Shown: positions 16,873-28,000 of the stretch, piece after piece | Layout of the letters: each line of letters begins with the position of its first letter | How positions within the stretch are numbered: the first letter of the stretch is position 1 | Source: JAKPUX01 sp035353815 | Lineage (GTDB): Bacteria; Zhuqueibacterota; Zhuqueibacteria; Residuimicrobiales; Residuimicrobiaceae | Reading direction: 5' to 3' | Length of the DNA: 64,000 bases | NCBI GenBank assembly: GCA_035353815.1 | Contig: DAOQAG010000017.1 | Location: 13,250 to 77,249, forward strand | Notes under the pieces: generated by a model | Databases searched by the model: none | Seen by the model: only the letters and a program-made list of their open reading frames with translations | What the model was told of the DNA's origin: nothing | Position numbers and translations under genes: made by a program

Positions 16873-17331
16873 ATGGAACTCCAACAGGTGTACCAAAAAT
16901 ACCCGAAGAATGATCCCTCGATCCTGATACCGATTCTGCAGGATATCCAGGAGGTTTGCGGGTATCTGTCCGAAGATGAATTGCACCATGTCGCCGAGCA
17001 TACCAAACTGCCGGTCAGCCGGGTCTTCGGTGTGGCAACCTTTTACAACCAGTTTCGCCTTCGGCCTCTGGGTAAGCATGTGATCCGTGTCTGTCGCGGC
17101 ACAGCTTGTCACGTCAAGGGTTCTGCTGATATTCTCACTACCGTGGAAAATGAACTGGGCATCAAGGCGGGTGGAACGACCAAGGATTTGCAGTTTTCCA
17201 TTGAGACTGTGGCTTGCATCGGCGCCTGCAGCATCGCCCCGGTGATCACCATTGACGATGAGTTTCATGGCGGCCTCACGGTCAAGGCTGTGCAAAAACT
17301 GATCGCTGCGATGAAAAACAACAAGGAATGA
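16873..17331 (+). CDS. hydC: [FeFe]-hydrogenase NuoE-like subunit, cluster 1
   Basis: 152 residues, a thioredoxin-like [2Fe-2S] protein of the NuoE/HydC family. VFGVATFYNQF is the family signature, and the cluster ligands are Cys in CRGTACHVKG and in ACIGACSIAP. It carries electrons between the flavin subunit and the rest of the soluble hydrogenase. GAGGAAAGC precedes the ATG. The NuoF-like gene starts 7 bases after its stop, followed by HydA, the gene order of trimeric, probably electron-bifurcating NAD-linked hydrogenases. Confidence 0.92.
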   Translation: MELQQVYQKYPKNDPSILIPILQDIQEVCGYLSEDELHHVAEHTKLPVSRVFGVATFYNQFRLRPLGKHVIRVCRGTACHVKGSADILTTVENELGIKAGGTTKDLQFSIETVACIGACSIAPVITIDDEFHGGLTVKAVQKLIAAMKNNKE

Positions 17332-17338
17332 GGCGGAT

Positions 17339-19336
17339 ATGAATTCATATGCAAAGATTTTCGCCAATTGCTGGCATACCAACGAAAAACCCTGCGCGCA
17401 CTTTGTCGACTGCATCAACGATGGGCAAAAATGCCACCAGTCCGCCGAAACCCGCAAGCATCTGGACGCATACAAGCATGAGATATTGCTTGAAGACCAC
17501 AAGAAGCCGGTCATTCTCGTCGGTATGGGCACCTGCGGCCTGGCCAATGGCGCCAACCACGTGCATGCCGCCATCCTCGCCGAGCTCGAAAAGCTCCATC
17601 TCCAGGTGCAAGTCATCCCGACCGGCTGCGTCGGCTACTGCTCCATGGAGGTCATCGTCGACATCAAACTTCCCGGCCATCCGCGCCTCTGCTACTGCCG
17701 GGTCAAACCGGAGGATGTACCCCTGCTGCTGCAGAAAACCCTGGTCGAAAAGTCGGTGGTCGCGGAAAAACTCCTCGGCATCTATCCCGCGGTCGATGGC
17801 AATAACGGCTGGGGCGAGCTGCCGCTCCTGAGCCAGGTGCCCTTCTTCGCCAAGCAGAAAAAGCAGGTCCTCGTGAACTGCGGCGTCATCGATCCGGAAA
17901 GCATCGATCAGTACCTCGCCCGCGGCGGCTACAAGGGGCTGTCAAAGGCGATCAACAAGATGACCCCGTCCGAAGTGGTCAAGGAGATGATCGCCTCCGG
18001 TCTGCGCGGACGCGGCGGCGGTGGCTTCCCGACCGGCAAAAAATGGGAATTTGCCCTCAATCAGCAGGCTGAACAAAAGTACATCGTCTGCAATGCCGAC
18101 GAGGGCGATCCCGGCGCTTTCATGGACCGCGCCGTCATGGAGAGCGATCCCCATCGCGTCATCGAAGGCATGGTGATCGGCGCTTACGCCATCGGCGCCA
18201 GTGAGGGATATATCTATTGCCGTGCCGAATATCCGCTGGCTATCAGACGTCTGGAAAAGACCATCGCCGACGCCAAGGCCTATGGCTTGCTCGGCAAGAA
18301 CATTCTCGGCAGCGGCTTCTCCTTCAACCTCAAGATCAAAAAGGGAGCGGGGGCCTTCGTCTGCGGTGAGGAGACGGCCCTGCTGCACTCGATTGAAGGC
18401 AAACGCGGCATGCCGCGGCCGCGGCCGCCTTTCCCGGCCGTCTCCGGCCTCTTCGGCAAGCCGACGGTCATCAACAATGTCGAAACCTTTGCCAACGTCC
18501 CCAACGTTCTCCGTGACGGCGCGGCCAGCTACGCGGCGATCGGCACAGCGGGCTCCAAGGGAACCAAGATTTTCGCCCTCTCGGGCAAGATCAGCAATAC
18601 CGGGCTCGTCGAGGTGCCGATGGGCGTCTCCCTGCGCGAGGTGGTTTTCGATATCGGCGGCGGCTGCCCCAACAACAAGAAATTCAAGGCGGTTCAGATC
18701 GGCGGCCCCTCCGGCGGCGCCCTGCCGGAACAGGTCATCGATACCCCCATCGACTATGAAAACCTCAAGACCGTCGGCGCCATGATGGGCTCGGGTGGAC
18801 TGGTGGTCATGGATGAGACCACCTGCATGGTGGATGTCGCCAAGTACTTTATGACCTTCATTCAGTCTGAATCCTGCGGTAAATGCATCCCCTGCCGCGA
18901 AGGCACCAAACGGCTGCTCGAGATCCTCGAACGCCTGACGGCCAGCTACCGTAGCGAAAAAACCCCGGATGAAGCCTTGCTGCGCTTCCAGGGCATGGTG
19001 TATATGGAGCGCCTCTCCGAGGTGATCCAGAATACCTCGCTGTGCGGCCTGGGACAGACCGCAGCCAACCCGGTCATGAGCACGCTGCGCTATTTCCGCG
19101 ACGAGTACGAGGCCCATCTCTACGACCGCAAATGCCCAGCCGGCCTCTGCCGCGAGCTGTTGACCTACCATATCGATACGGAAAAATGCACAGGCTGTAC
19201 CGTTTGCGCCCGCAAGTGCCCGCAGAACGCCATTCTCGGCGAAAAGCAGAAAGCCCATTACATCATCGATGAGAAGTGCATTCGCTGCGACCAGTGCCGC
19301 GCCAATTGTAAATTCGATGCGATTTTTGTGGAGTAA
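17339..19336 (+). CDS. hydB: [FeFe]-hydrogenase NuoF-like flavoprotein subunit with extra N-terminal cysteine cluster, cluster 1
   Basis: 665 residues. Order of parts: an unusual N-terminal segment with C11, C19, C25 and C32; a thioredoxin-like [2Fe-2S] domain (C66, C97, C101); the FMN/NAD module with GRGGGGFPTGKKW (224-236) and CNADEGDPGAF; the [4Fe-4S] site ESCGKCIPCR (C513, C516, C519); and a C-terminal two-cluster ferredoxin (C617-C627 and C647-C657). This matches HydB of trimeric hydrogenases that reduce or oxidise NAD(H), some of them with simultaneous use of ferredoxin. It sits between NuoE- and HydA-type genes with short gaps. The four N-terminal cysteines could hold an additional metal site; I cannot say which. 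Confidence 0.93.
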   Translation: MNSYAKIFANCWHTNEKPCAHFVDCINDGQKCHQSAETRKHLDAYKHEILLEDHKKPVILVGMGTCGLANGANHVHAAILAELEKLHLQVQVIPTGCVGYCSMEVIVDIKLPGHPRLCYCRVKPEDVPLLLQKTLVEKSVVAEKLLGIYPAVDGNNGWGELPLLSQVPFFAKQKKQVLVNCGVIDPESIDQYLARGGYKGLSKAINKMTPSEVVKEMIASGLRGRGGGGFPTGKKWEFALNQQAEQKYIVCNADEGDPGAFMDRAVMESDPHRVIEGMVIGAYAIGASEGYIYCRAEYPLAIRRLEKTIADAKAYGLLGKNILGSGFSFNLKIKKGAGAFVCGEETALLHSIEGKRGMPRPRPPFPAVSGLFGKPTVINNVETFANVPNVLRDGAASYAAIGTAGSKGTKIFALSGKISNTGLVEVPMGVSLREVVFDIGGGCPNNKKFKAVQIGGPSGGALPEQVIDTPIDYENLKTVGAMMGSGGLVVMDETTCMVDVAKYFMTFIQSESCGKCIPCREGTKRLLEILERLTASYRSEKTPDEALLRFQGMVYMERLSEVIQNTSLCGLGQTAANPVMSTLRYFRDEYEAHLYDRKCPAGLCRELLTYHIDTEKCTGCTVCARKCPQNAILGEKQKAHYIIDEKCIRCDQCRANCKFDAIFVE

Positions 19337-19356
19337 CCATACACAAGAGGATTCCC

Positions 19357-21063
19357 ATGAAGGTTACGATTAATAATAAAGAGTGCTGGGCCAATCCGGG
19401 CGAAACCATCCTCACCGTGGCGGAGCGCGAAGGCATCCAGATTCCCACGCTGTGCTACCTCAAGGGTTTTTCCCCGACCGGCTCTTGCCGTGTCTGTGTT
19501 GTCGAGGTCGAGGGGCAGCGCAACCTGATCCCCTCCTGCGCCTTTCCGGTGGCCGAGGGCATGGTGGTGCAAACCAACTCGCCGCGGGTGCGGCGGGCGC
19601 GAAAGACCATTGTCGAACTGCTGATCGCCAATCATCCGCAGGATTGCCTCACCTGCGTGCGCAACGGCAACTGCGAATTGCAGGATCTGGCGGCGCAGTA
19701 TGGCGTGCGCGATGTGCGGTATGCCGGTGAAATCCGCGGCGGCAAGATCGACGTGGCCAGTCCTTCGATCGAGCGCGACCCGGAAAAGTGCATCCTCTGC
19801 GGGCGTTGCGTGCGCGTCTGTCATGAGACGCAGAACGTCGGCGCCATCGATTTTGTCCGCCGCGGCTTCAAGACCGCGGTCGCGCCGGCGATGGATGGCA
19901 GTCTCAACGCCATCGCCTGCGTCTTCTGCGGCCAGTGCATCACGGTCTGCCCGGTTGGGGCCTTGCGCGAAAAGAGCAACGAAAAGATCGCCTGGGAGGC
20001 GATCAATAATTCCCGGAAACATGTTGTAGCCCAGATCGCTCCGGCGGTGCGCGTCGCCCTCGGTGAGGAATTCGGCATGGAACCCGGCAGCGTGGTCACG
20101 GGTAAAATAGTAGCCGCGCTGCGCCGGCTCGGCGTGGACCGGGTCTTTGACACCAATTTCGGCGCTGACCTGACGATCATCGAGGAGGCCTCGGAGCTGC
20201 TCAACAGGGTCAAGAACGGCGGCAAGCTGCCCTTGCTCACTTCGTGCAGCCCCGGCTGGGTCAAGTATATCGAGCATTTTTATCCCGATTTGCTGCCGCA
20301 CGTCTCGTCGTGCAAGTCGCCGCACGAGATGGAGGGGGCGCTGATCAAATCCTATTATGCGGAAAAGACCGGCATTGCCGCCGAGGACATCTATGTCCTC
20401 TCGATCATGCCCTGCATCGCCAAGAAATTCGAGGCGCAGCGTCCGGAACTCAAGGAGAAGTATGCCGATGTCGATGCGGTGCTCACCACCCGTGAGCTGG
20501 CGCGCATGATCAAAAACGCCGGTATCGATTTCACCAAGCTCAATGATGAGCATTTCGACGATCCCATGGGCGAATCGACCGGCGCGGCTGCGATCTTTGG
20601 CGCCGCCGGCGGGGTGATGGAAGCCGCCCTGCGCACCGCCCACTTTTTCCTCACCGGCAAGGACATGGATAATGTCGAATTCACGCCGGTGCGCGGCCTG
20701 CAGGGCGTGAAGGAGGGCGAGGTCACCATCGCCGGCATCACCATCAAGATCGCTGCGGTGAGCGGTCTCAAGAATATCGGCACGATTCTCGATAAAATCC
20801 GTTCCGGCGAGAATCTCTATCAGTTCATTGAAGTGATGGCCTGCCCCAATGGCTGCATCAACGGCGGCGGACAGCCGATCAATTCCGATCCGGACAAGGT
20901 CCGCAAACGCATGGAAGCCATCTACGCCATCGATCGTGGACTTCCGAAAAGGGCCTCGCACCACAACGAAAGTGTAATGCGGCTCTACAAGGAGTATCTC
21001 GGCGACCCCAACGGCCATCGGGCGCACGAGTTGCTTCACACCCATTACGTCGAACGCTCCTGA
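19357..21063 (+). CDS. hydA: [FeFe]-hydrogenase catalytic subunit, cluster 1
   Basis: 568 residues with the full multicluster layout: a plant-type [2Fe-2S] domain (C33, C44, C47, C61), a His/Cys [4Fe-4S] site (NHPQDCLTC...C), two [4Fe-4S] clusters (CILCGRCVRVC, CVFCGQCITVC), then the H-cluster domain. L1 is TSCSPGW (295-301), L2 MPCIAKK (351-357), and L3 has C496 and C500 followed by NGGGQP. The small C-terminal domain ends with the usual YKEYLGDPNGHRAHELLHTHY. It interconverts protons and H2 in the cytoplasm. L1 carries Ser where many monomeric enzymes have the second Cys. The hydrogenase-kinase gene begins 24 bases later. Maturation genes hydE, hydF and hydG are not in the window. Confidence 0.95.
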   Translation: MKVTINNKECWANPGETILTVAEREGIQIPTLCYLKGFSPTGSCRVCVVEVEGQRNLIPSCAFPVAEGMVVQTNSPRVRRARKTIVELLIANHPQDCLTCVRNGNCELQDLAAQYGVRDVRYAGEIRGGKIDVASPSIERDPEKCILCGRCVRVCHETQNVGAIDFVRRGFKTAVAPAMDGSLNAIACVFCGQCITVCPVGALREKSNEKIAWEAINNSRKHVVAQIAPAVRVALGEEFGMEPGSVVTGKIVAALRRLGVDRVFDTNFGADLTIIEEASELLNRVKNGGKLPLLTSCSPGWVKYIEHFYPDLLPHVSSCKSPHEMEGALIKSYYAEKTGIAAEDIYVLSIMPCIAKKFEAQRPELKEKYADVDAVLTTRELARMIKNAGIDFTKLNDEHFDDPMGESTGAAAIFGAAGGVMEAALRTAHFFLTGKDMDNVEFTPVRGLQGVKEGEVTIAGITIKIAAVSGLKNIGTILDKIRSGENLYQFIEVMACPNGCINGGGQPINSDPDKVRKRMEAIYAIDRGLPKRASHHNESVMRLYKEYLGDPNGHRAHELLHTHYVERS

Positions 21064-21087
21064 TCCGCGACCGGAAAGGGTCACCTC

Positions 21088-23135
<2,048 letters not shown>

Positions 23136-23139
<4 letters not shown>

Positions 23140-23525
23140 GCAAAAAAATCCTCCTCATCGATGATGACATCGACATCGTTGAGCTCAATCGGGCTTTGCT
23201 GACCAAAGCCGGGTATACCGTCTGTATGGCCTTCAGTGGCGCCGAAGGCCTGGAGATGGTGATAGCGGAACGCCCCGATCTCGTCATTCTGGATGTTATG
23301 ATGGCTAGTGTTGGCGAGGGATTCGAAGTCGCCCGGCAGATCCGCAGCAACCCGGCCATCCGCACGACCCCCATTCTGATGCTTACGGGAGTCAACCGCG
23401 AGCATCCCTTCAATCTGCGCATCGGACCGGATAGCGACTGGAATCCTGTCGACAGCTTTATCGAAAAACCGGTGCAAAAAGAGGTGCTCCTGGACAAGGT
23501 ACGCACCATGCTGAAAGACCAATAA
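23136..23525 (+). CDS. Single-domain response regulator
   Basis: 129 residues, receiver domain only: acidic pocket D9-D11, phospho-acceptor D53 (LVILDVMM) and the conserved Lys in FIEKPVQKEV. No output domain. Its ATG overlaps the stop of the hydrogenase-kinase by 4 bases, indicating translational coupling and a direct phosphotransfer partnership. It probably acts by protein contact or as a phosphate relay to neighbouring regulators. Confidence 0.9.
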
Positions 23526-23552
23526 TCTCTAGAAGAGGAAGATAAAACAGCC

Positions 23553-23966
23553 ATGAAAAAAAAGATCATGATGGTGGATGATGACTATGATTTGCTGCAA
23601 ATCTACATCCCTGTGCTGGAGAAAGCCGGTTTTGAGGTAGCCACCGCCAATTCGGCTGCCGAGGGACTCGAGCTGTTCAAGACCTTTCTTCCCGATCTTG
23701 TGCTCGTCGATATGGCCATGGAGCATTTCGACTCGGGCTTTGTCCTTTGCCATCGCATCAAGAGCCTGCCGGAAGGCGCACAGACGCCGGTCGTCATTCT
23801 GACCGCCGCCAGCCACGAAACCGGCATCCGCTTCTCGACCCAGACGGCGGAAGAGCGCAAATGGATTCAAGCGGACGAATATCTGGACAAACCGGTCCCG
23901 GCGCGTGAGCTGCTGGCGTTCATCACCGAACGTTTCTTCTCGACCCCGGATCAGGCGCATCACTGA
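23553..23966 (+). CDS. Single-domain response regulator
   Basis: 137 residues, receiver domain only, with acidic residues D9-D11, phospho-acceptor D53 (LVLVDMAM) and Lys in YLDKPVPARE. It resembles the preceding receiver in length and in the A(A/S)GAEGLE-type segment after strand 2, so the pair may derive from duplication. A spaced GAGGAAG precedes the ATG. It is part of the signalling block between the two hydrogenase clusters; no DNA-binding output is present. Confidence 0.88.
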   Translation: MKKKIMMVDDDYDLLQIYIPVLEKAGFEVATANSAAEGLELFKTFLPDLVLVDMAMEHFDSGFVLCHRIKSLPEGAQTPVVILTAASHETGIRFSTQTAEERKWIQADEYLDKPVPARELLAFITERFFSTPDQAHH

Positions 23967-24038
23967 GCACGGGCCGGCCGACGCAGGCCAGGAGTGCAAG
24001 ACCGCAGTCAAGGCAGAGAGGAGATTTCTCAGGCGATC

Positions 24039-25517
24039 ATGAAAATCGAGCGCGCTAATATCCTGGTTGTGGATGATGAATTCGGCATGCGCGAAGGCAT
24101 CCGCCGCCTCTTTGAGGCCCAGGGCCATCGCGTCGAGACCGCCGAAACCGGCCGTCTGGGGATCGACAAGGGGGTGGCCGAAGAGTTCGATATCTATTTC
24201 ATCGATCTCCGCATCGGCGACATCGACGGCGTCGAGGTCCTGGGCGCCATCAAGGGCAAATACCCCGAGGCGATCTGCGTCATCTGCACCGCTTATGCCT
24301 CGATCGAGACCGCGGTTGAAACCACCCGGCTGGGGGCCTATCATTACATCGCCAAGCCCTTCGCCCCCGAGGAGATCCAACTCGTCTTTGACCGCGCGCT
24401 CGAACGGCGCTGGTATATCCTGGAGGCGCGCCAGCTGCGTCTCGAACAGGAGCGGCGCCTGCTCGAAATCGCCCAGGAAAAATCACGCATCCGCACGATC
24501 ATCAATTCCATTGCGGACGGCATCGTGGTTCTCAATCAGGATGCCGAAGTGGTCCTCTTCAATCCGCAGTATCCCCGTTTGCTCGAACTCAAGAATGAAC
24601 TGGTCATCGGCCGTTCCATCCGGGAGGTCCTGCCCGAGCATCTGCAGGAGATGGTCACCGATATTTTCAACCAGAAGGACAATCTGCAGGGGATTCAGCA
24701 AGAATTCGTCATCCGTCCGCCCGCCAAACTGGTGGTGATGGCCAACACCACGCCGATCCGTGATGATCAAAATCGCGTGCTCGGCTTCGTTTCGGTGCTA
24801 CGCGATATCTCCGAGTTGAAGCAACTGGAGCTGCTCAAATCCCAGTTTGTCAACATGGCCGCCCATGAACTCAAGGCGCCGCTGACGGCGATCCAGGGCT
24901 ATCTGGAAATGGTGGTGGACAAATCGCTGGGGGATGAGCCCGTGGTCTATGACGGGTACCTGCGGCGATCTCTTGAGCGCAGCAAGACCCTGATCACCCT
25001 GATCAACGATCTGCTGAACATCTCGCGCATCCAGGCGGGCAAGGTCCGGCGCGAGATCGAGCGCCTCGATCTCTCTGCCCAGGTCAAATCGGTCGTCGAC
25101 TTTTTCGCCAACGAAATCGAAAAGAGCGGTCTCAGCGCCAAACTGGAGCTGTGCGAAGGTTTGATGATCGATGCCGATAGGGAGGAGATGCAGCGTGTCC
25201 TCACCAATCTGATCTCCAATGCCATCAAATACAACCGGCCGCAGGGCTTGGTCCTGGTGAAAACCAGCCGGGAAAAGGGCTATGCCCGCCTGGTCGTGCA
25301 GGATACGGGCATTGGCATGAAGCCCGAGGAGAAGGAGCGTCTCTTCGAGGAGTTTTTCCGCGCCAAAAATCCCCATACGCGCACCATCACCGGCACCGGG
25401 CTGGGGCTCACTCTGGTGAAAAAGATCGTCGACAGTTACGCCGGCCGGATCGAGGCCGAATCCGTCTATGAGCAGGGCACAACATTCACCGTTCTTATTC
25501 CCCTGGCAGAAAGATAA
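24039..25517 (+). CDS. Receiver-PAS-histidine kinase hybrid
   Basis: 492 residues without membrane segments. An N-terminal receiver (D12/D13, phospho-acceptor D56 in FIDLRIGDIDG, Lys in YIAKPFAPEE) is followed by a coiled linker, a PAS domain (about 155-270, SIADGIVVLNQDAEVVLFN), a HisKA H-box (MAAHELKAPLTAIQGYL) and a HATPase (NAIKYNRPQG, DTGIGM, GTGLGLTLVKKI). ATG 24039 is taken because the receiver begins there. It probably receives phosphate from another kinase, perhaps the hydrogenase-kinase, and passes the signal on. It closes the signalling block; the next 91-127 bases are AT-rich with only poor promoter matches. Confidence 0.88.
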   Translation: MKIERANILVVDDEFGMREGIRRLFEAQGHRVETAETGRLGIDKGVAEEFDIYFIDLRIGDIDGVEVLGAIKGKYPEAICVICTAYASIETAVETTRLGAYHYIAKPFAPEEIQLVFDRALERRWYILEARQLRLEQERRLLEIAQEKSRIRTIINSIADGIVVLNQDAEVVLFNPQYPRLLELKNELVIGRSIREVLPEHLQEMVTDIFNQKDNLQGIQQEFVIRPPAKLVVMANTTPIRDDQNRVLGFVSVLRDISELKQLELLKSQFVNMAAHELKAPLTAIQGYLEMVVDKSLGDEPVVYDGYLRRSLERSKTLITLINDLLNISRIQAGKVRREIERLDLSAQVKSVVDFFANEIEKSGLSAKLELCEGLMIDADREEMQRVLTNLISNAIKYNRPQGLVLVKTSREKGYARLVVQDTGIGMKPEEKERLFEEFFRAKNPHTRTITGTGLGLTLVKKIVDSYAGRIEAESVYEQGTTFTVLIPLAER

Positions 25518-25644
25518 TCCTAGCGAACGAATTATATTGCTTTATTCTTATAAAAATATTCTGTAATTTGGCAGTTGATTAAAATGATCGTTATGTGACC
25601 AATCAATCGTGTTAGTATCTCACTTGACTGGTGATATAAATTTC

Positions 25645-26838
25645 ATGGCCATCAAGCCAGATCCCCTGGTTAAAGCGGAAGAGGTGCGCCGCCAGCTCGG
25701 CTGTCCCTTCATCGCGATTACCGGCAGCAATGGCAAGACTACAACCAGGTCCATGCTCAGCCAGATCCTCCAGCGGGCCGGACGTGTCTGCGAGTTCACC
25801 CTCAATTCCGGACGGGCCGAGGAGATTGCCGCTGAACTACTCAGACTTGACCCCACCTACGACTGGGCGGTCATCAAGTTGAGCGCCGCCATACCCGGTG
25901 AAATTGATAAAGCCGCAGAGCTGATCCAGCCGCATATGGCGATCGTCACCAATATCGGCGAAGCCCACCTGAACCAGTATGGCACCATCGACCGCATCGC
26001 CACCGCCAAAGCCGGACTCCTCCATTTCCTTCCCCAGGGCGGGACCGCCCTCCTCAACCGCGACAATGAATATACCCGTCTCATGGGCGAGAACCTGACC
26101 TGCCGGGTGGCTTATTTCGGCCTCAGCCCGGTCTCGGACTATTATGCCGACGACATACGTCACCTCGGCCCCGGTGGGACCTCATTCACCGTGTACCGGC
26201 GGGGCAGGAGGGAAGCCACGATCACGATGGCGATCTATTCCCTCGGCGATGTCTACAACGCCCTCGCCGCCTGGGCGGCAGCCACCGAACTCGGGGTGGA
26301 GAGCGCCCTCATCCAGGCGGCCCTCGAGGATCATTTCCTCCTTCCTGAAGGCCGCGGACGCATGCACAGCTGCTGCGGCATCCACCTCATCGACGATTCC
26401 TACGACGCCACGCCCCAGTCCTTCTACAAATCGACCAAGACCCTGCTCAATTTTCGCGAGTATGCGCGGCGGCTCCTTTTCGTCATGGGCGACATCAGCG
26501 ATCCGCGCGAGCAGCCGGAGCATACCCATATCATGATGGGGCATTATATCGCCGGCATGCCGATCGACGTGACCGTGCTGGTCGGACCCCATGCCGCGAC
26601 CACCGCAGCAGCCATCTCCACGACCGCCAGCGCCAACCGCCAGGTCATCTGCTGCACGAATCTGACCATGGCCCTGGGCTGGCTATCGGACCACCTTCAG
26701 CCGGGCGATGCGGTTCTGGTTGAGGGCGGCGATTCCGTCGACATGGCAGCTCTGGTGCATGAGCTGATCCAGGGCCATTTGCTGCAAGGCCCCTCCGGCC
26801 TGACCCATGAAAATAGCTCCACCCGGAACACCAATTGA
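25645..26838 (+). CDS. Mur ligase family protein (MurF-like, lacking the N-terminal domain)
   Basis: About 397 residues beginning almost directly at the P-loop (FIAITGSNGKTTTRSML). A MurF-like central domain follows (TNIGEAHLNQYGT, ALLNRDNEYT, IDDSYDATPQS) and a C-terminal domain ending near GDAVLVEGGDSVDM. Typical MurF enzymes have about 80 more residues in front for the UDP-substrate; that part is absent, so this may not be the peptidoglycan enzyme. ATG 25645 is preferred; GTG 25609 would add 12 residues, and neither has a strong ribosome-binding site. It opens the block that runs into hydrogenase cluster 2, 10 bases ahead of the DRTGG gene. The link with hydrogenase biology is unexplained. 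Confidence 0.7.
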   Translation: MAIKPDPLVKAEEVRRQLGCPFIAITGSNGKTTTRSMLSQILQRAGRVCEFTLNSGRAEEIAAELLRLDPTYDWAVIKLSAAIPGEIDKAAELIQPHMAIVTNIGEAHLNQYGTIDRIATAKAGLLHFLPQGGTALLNRDNEYTRLMGENLTCRVAYFGLSPVSDYYADDIRHLGPGGTSFTVYRRGRREATITMAIYSLGDVYNALAAWAAATELGVESALIQAALEDHFLLPEGRGRMHSCCGIHLIDDSYDATPQSFYKSTKTLLNFREYARRLLFVMGDISDPREQPEHTHIMMGHYIAGMPIDVTVLVGPHAATTAAAISTTASANRQVICCTNLTMALGWLSDHLQPGDAVLVEGGDSVDMAALVHELIQGHLLQGPSGLTHENSSTRNTN

Positions 26839-26848
26839 AGAAAGGCTT

Positions 26849-27193
26849 ATGATACTCAAGACCGTACTGGATTTGATACCCCTGAATCTGCTTTCTGCGG
26901 CCCATCCAGTGGACCGGCCCGTCGTCTCCGCCTGCATATCCGACATGCTCAGCGATGTCATGGCCAAAGCGCCCAGGAATTCTCTCTGGATCACCAACCA
27001 GACGCATGAAAATGTCATCGCCATCGCCTTTTTCAAGGAGTTGACGGCGGTCATTTTCACCAACGGTGCAGTTCCGAGCATGGATACCATCGAAAAGGCC
27101 AACAAAAAACAGATCGCCCTCTATAGCTGCGATCAGAACGCCTTTGATATCGCCGGACAACTTTATACCCTGGGATTGCGCGGGAGCCATTGA
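26849..27193 (+). CDS. DRTGG domain protein
   Basis: 114 residues matching the stand-alone DRTGG domain family (VSACISDMLSDVMAKAP, LWITNQTHENVIAIA, DTIEKANKKQIALYSC). DRTGG domains occur as ligand-binding regulatory modules, and I recall stand-alone forms beside [FeFe]-hydrogenase genes of anaerobes. The ligand is unknown. The stop is immediately followed by the ATG of the PHP gene (TGAATG), so the genes form a tight unit. AAAGG sits just before the chosen ATG. Confidence 0.75.
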   Translation: MILKTVLDLIPLNLLSAAHPVDRPVVSACISDMLSDVMAKAPRNSLWITNQTHENVIAIAFFKELTAVIFTNGAVPSMDTIEKANKKQIALYSCDQNAFDIAGQLYTLGLRGSH

Positions 27194-28000
27194 ATGCTGC
27201 GCTGGTTTTGCGGTGATCTCCATATGCACACCGTGCTCTCCCCGTGCGCCGAATTGAGCATGGGACCGGTGGATCTCGTTGCGACCGCCGTGGCCCGGGG
27301 TCTGGATTTTATCGCGATCACCGACCACAACTCCGCCGAGAATGTGGGCGCCTATCAACTCGCAGCGGCGGATACGCCCCTGCAGGTTCTCGCCGGCATT
27401 GAGGTCTCGACCCGGGAGGAGATCCACATGATCGCCCTTTTCCCGGAGCTGGTGCAAGCACTCGATTTTCAGGGATTCCTCTACGGTCAGCTGCAGGAGG
27501 GGCAAAACGACCCGACCCTGTGGGGCCCGCAGCTGCTGGTGGATGCGCATGAAAATATCCTCGGTGAAAATCCGCGTTTGCTGGGACTGCCTGTGCGTTC
27601 CTCCTATGACCGGATCATGCAGGAGGTGATCGGCCGCGGCGGGCTGATCTACCCGGCCCATATCGACCGCCGCGCCAACAGCATGGTCCACACCCTGGGA
27701 TTTCTGCCCGCAGACCTGCCCTTCAAGGTCGTCGAGCTTTCGAGCCGCACCGACCCGAAACAGGCCATGGAACGCTACAGCAGCAGCGGATTACAGCTGA
27801 TCACGGCATCCGATGCCCACGATGTCGCGCAAATCGGCTCGGCGCGCTGCTGGTTCTGCCTGGAGGAATTCTCGTTCGCTGAACTCATGCTCGCCTGCAC
27901 GAACGCCCGGGGGCGCAGTATCAGCCTGCTCGCGCCGGAAGTATCCAGCCGCACCGCAATGGCCGGCACCTCGGCGGGCGGGCAGCGGGAGACCGGGTGA
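27194..28000 (+). CDS. PHP-domain metal-dependent phosphoesterase-like protein
   Basis: 268 residues with PHP metal-binding motifs: GDLHMHTVLSPC at the N-terminus, FIAITDHNSAEN, an Asp/His pair in YPAHIDRR and TASDAHD near the end. PHP enzymes hydrolyse phosphate esters using metal ions. The substrate here is unknown. The gene starts directly after the DRTGG stop and its 3' end overlaps the HATPase gene by 4 bases. The same neighbours are known near hydrogenase genes in clostridia-like anaerobes, suggesting a role in regulation or maturation of the enzyme rather than in DNA or histidine metabolism. Confidence 0.82.
   Translation: MLRWFCGDLHMHTVLSPCAELSMGPVDLVATAVARGLDFIAITDHNSAENVGAYQLAAADTPLQVLAGIEVSTREEIHMIALFPELVQALDFQGFLYGQLQEGQNDPTLWGPQLLVDAHENILGENPRLLGLPVRSSYDRIMQEVIGRGGLIYPAHIDRRANSMVHTLGFLPADLPFKVVELSSRTDPKQAMERYSSSGLQLITASDAHDVAQIGSARCWFCLEEFSFAELMLACTNARGRSISLLAPEVSSRTAMAGTSAGGQRETG

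Noticed and set aside
25518..25644. Promoter for the Mur-ligase/hydrogenase 2 block
   Set aside because: Several weak -35/-10 combinations exist in this AT-rich stretch, but none has good boxes with 16-18 bp spacing, so no site is called.
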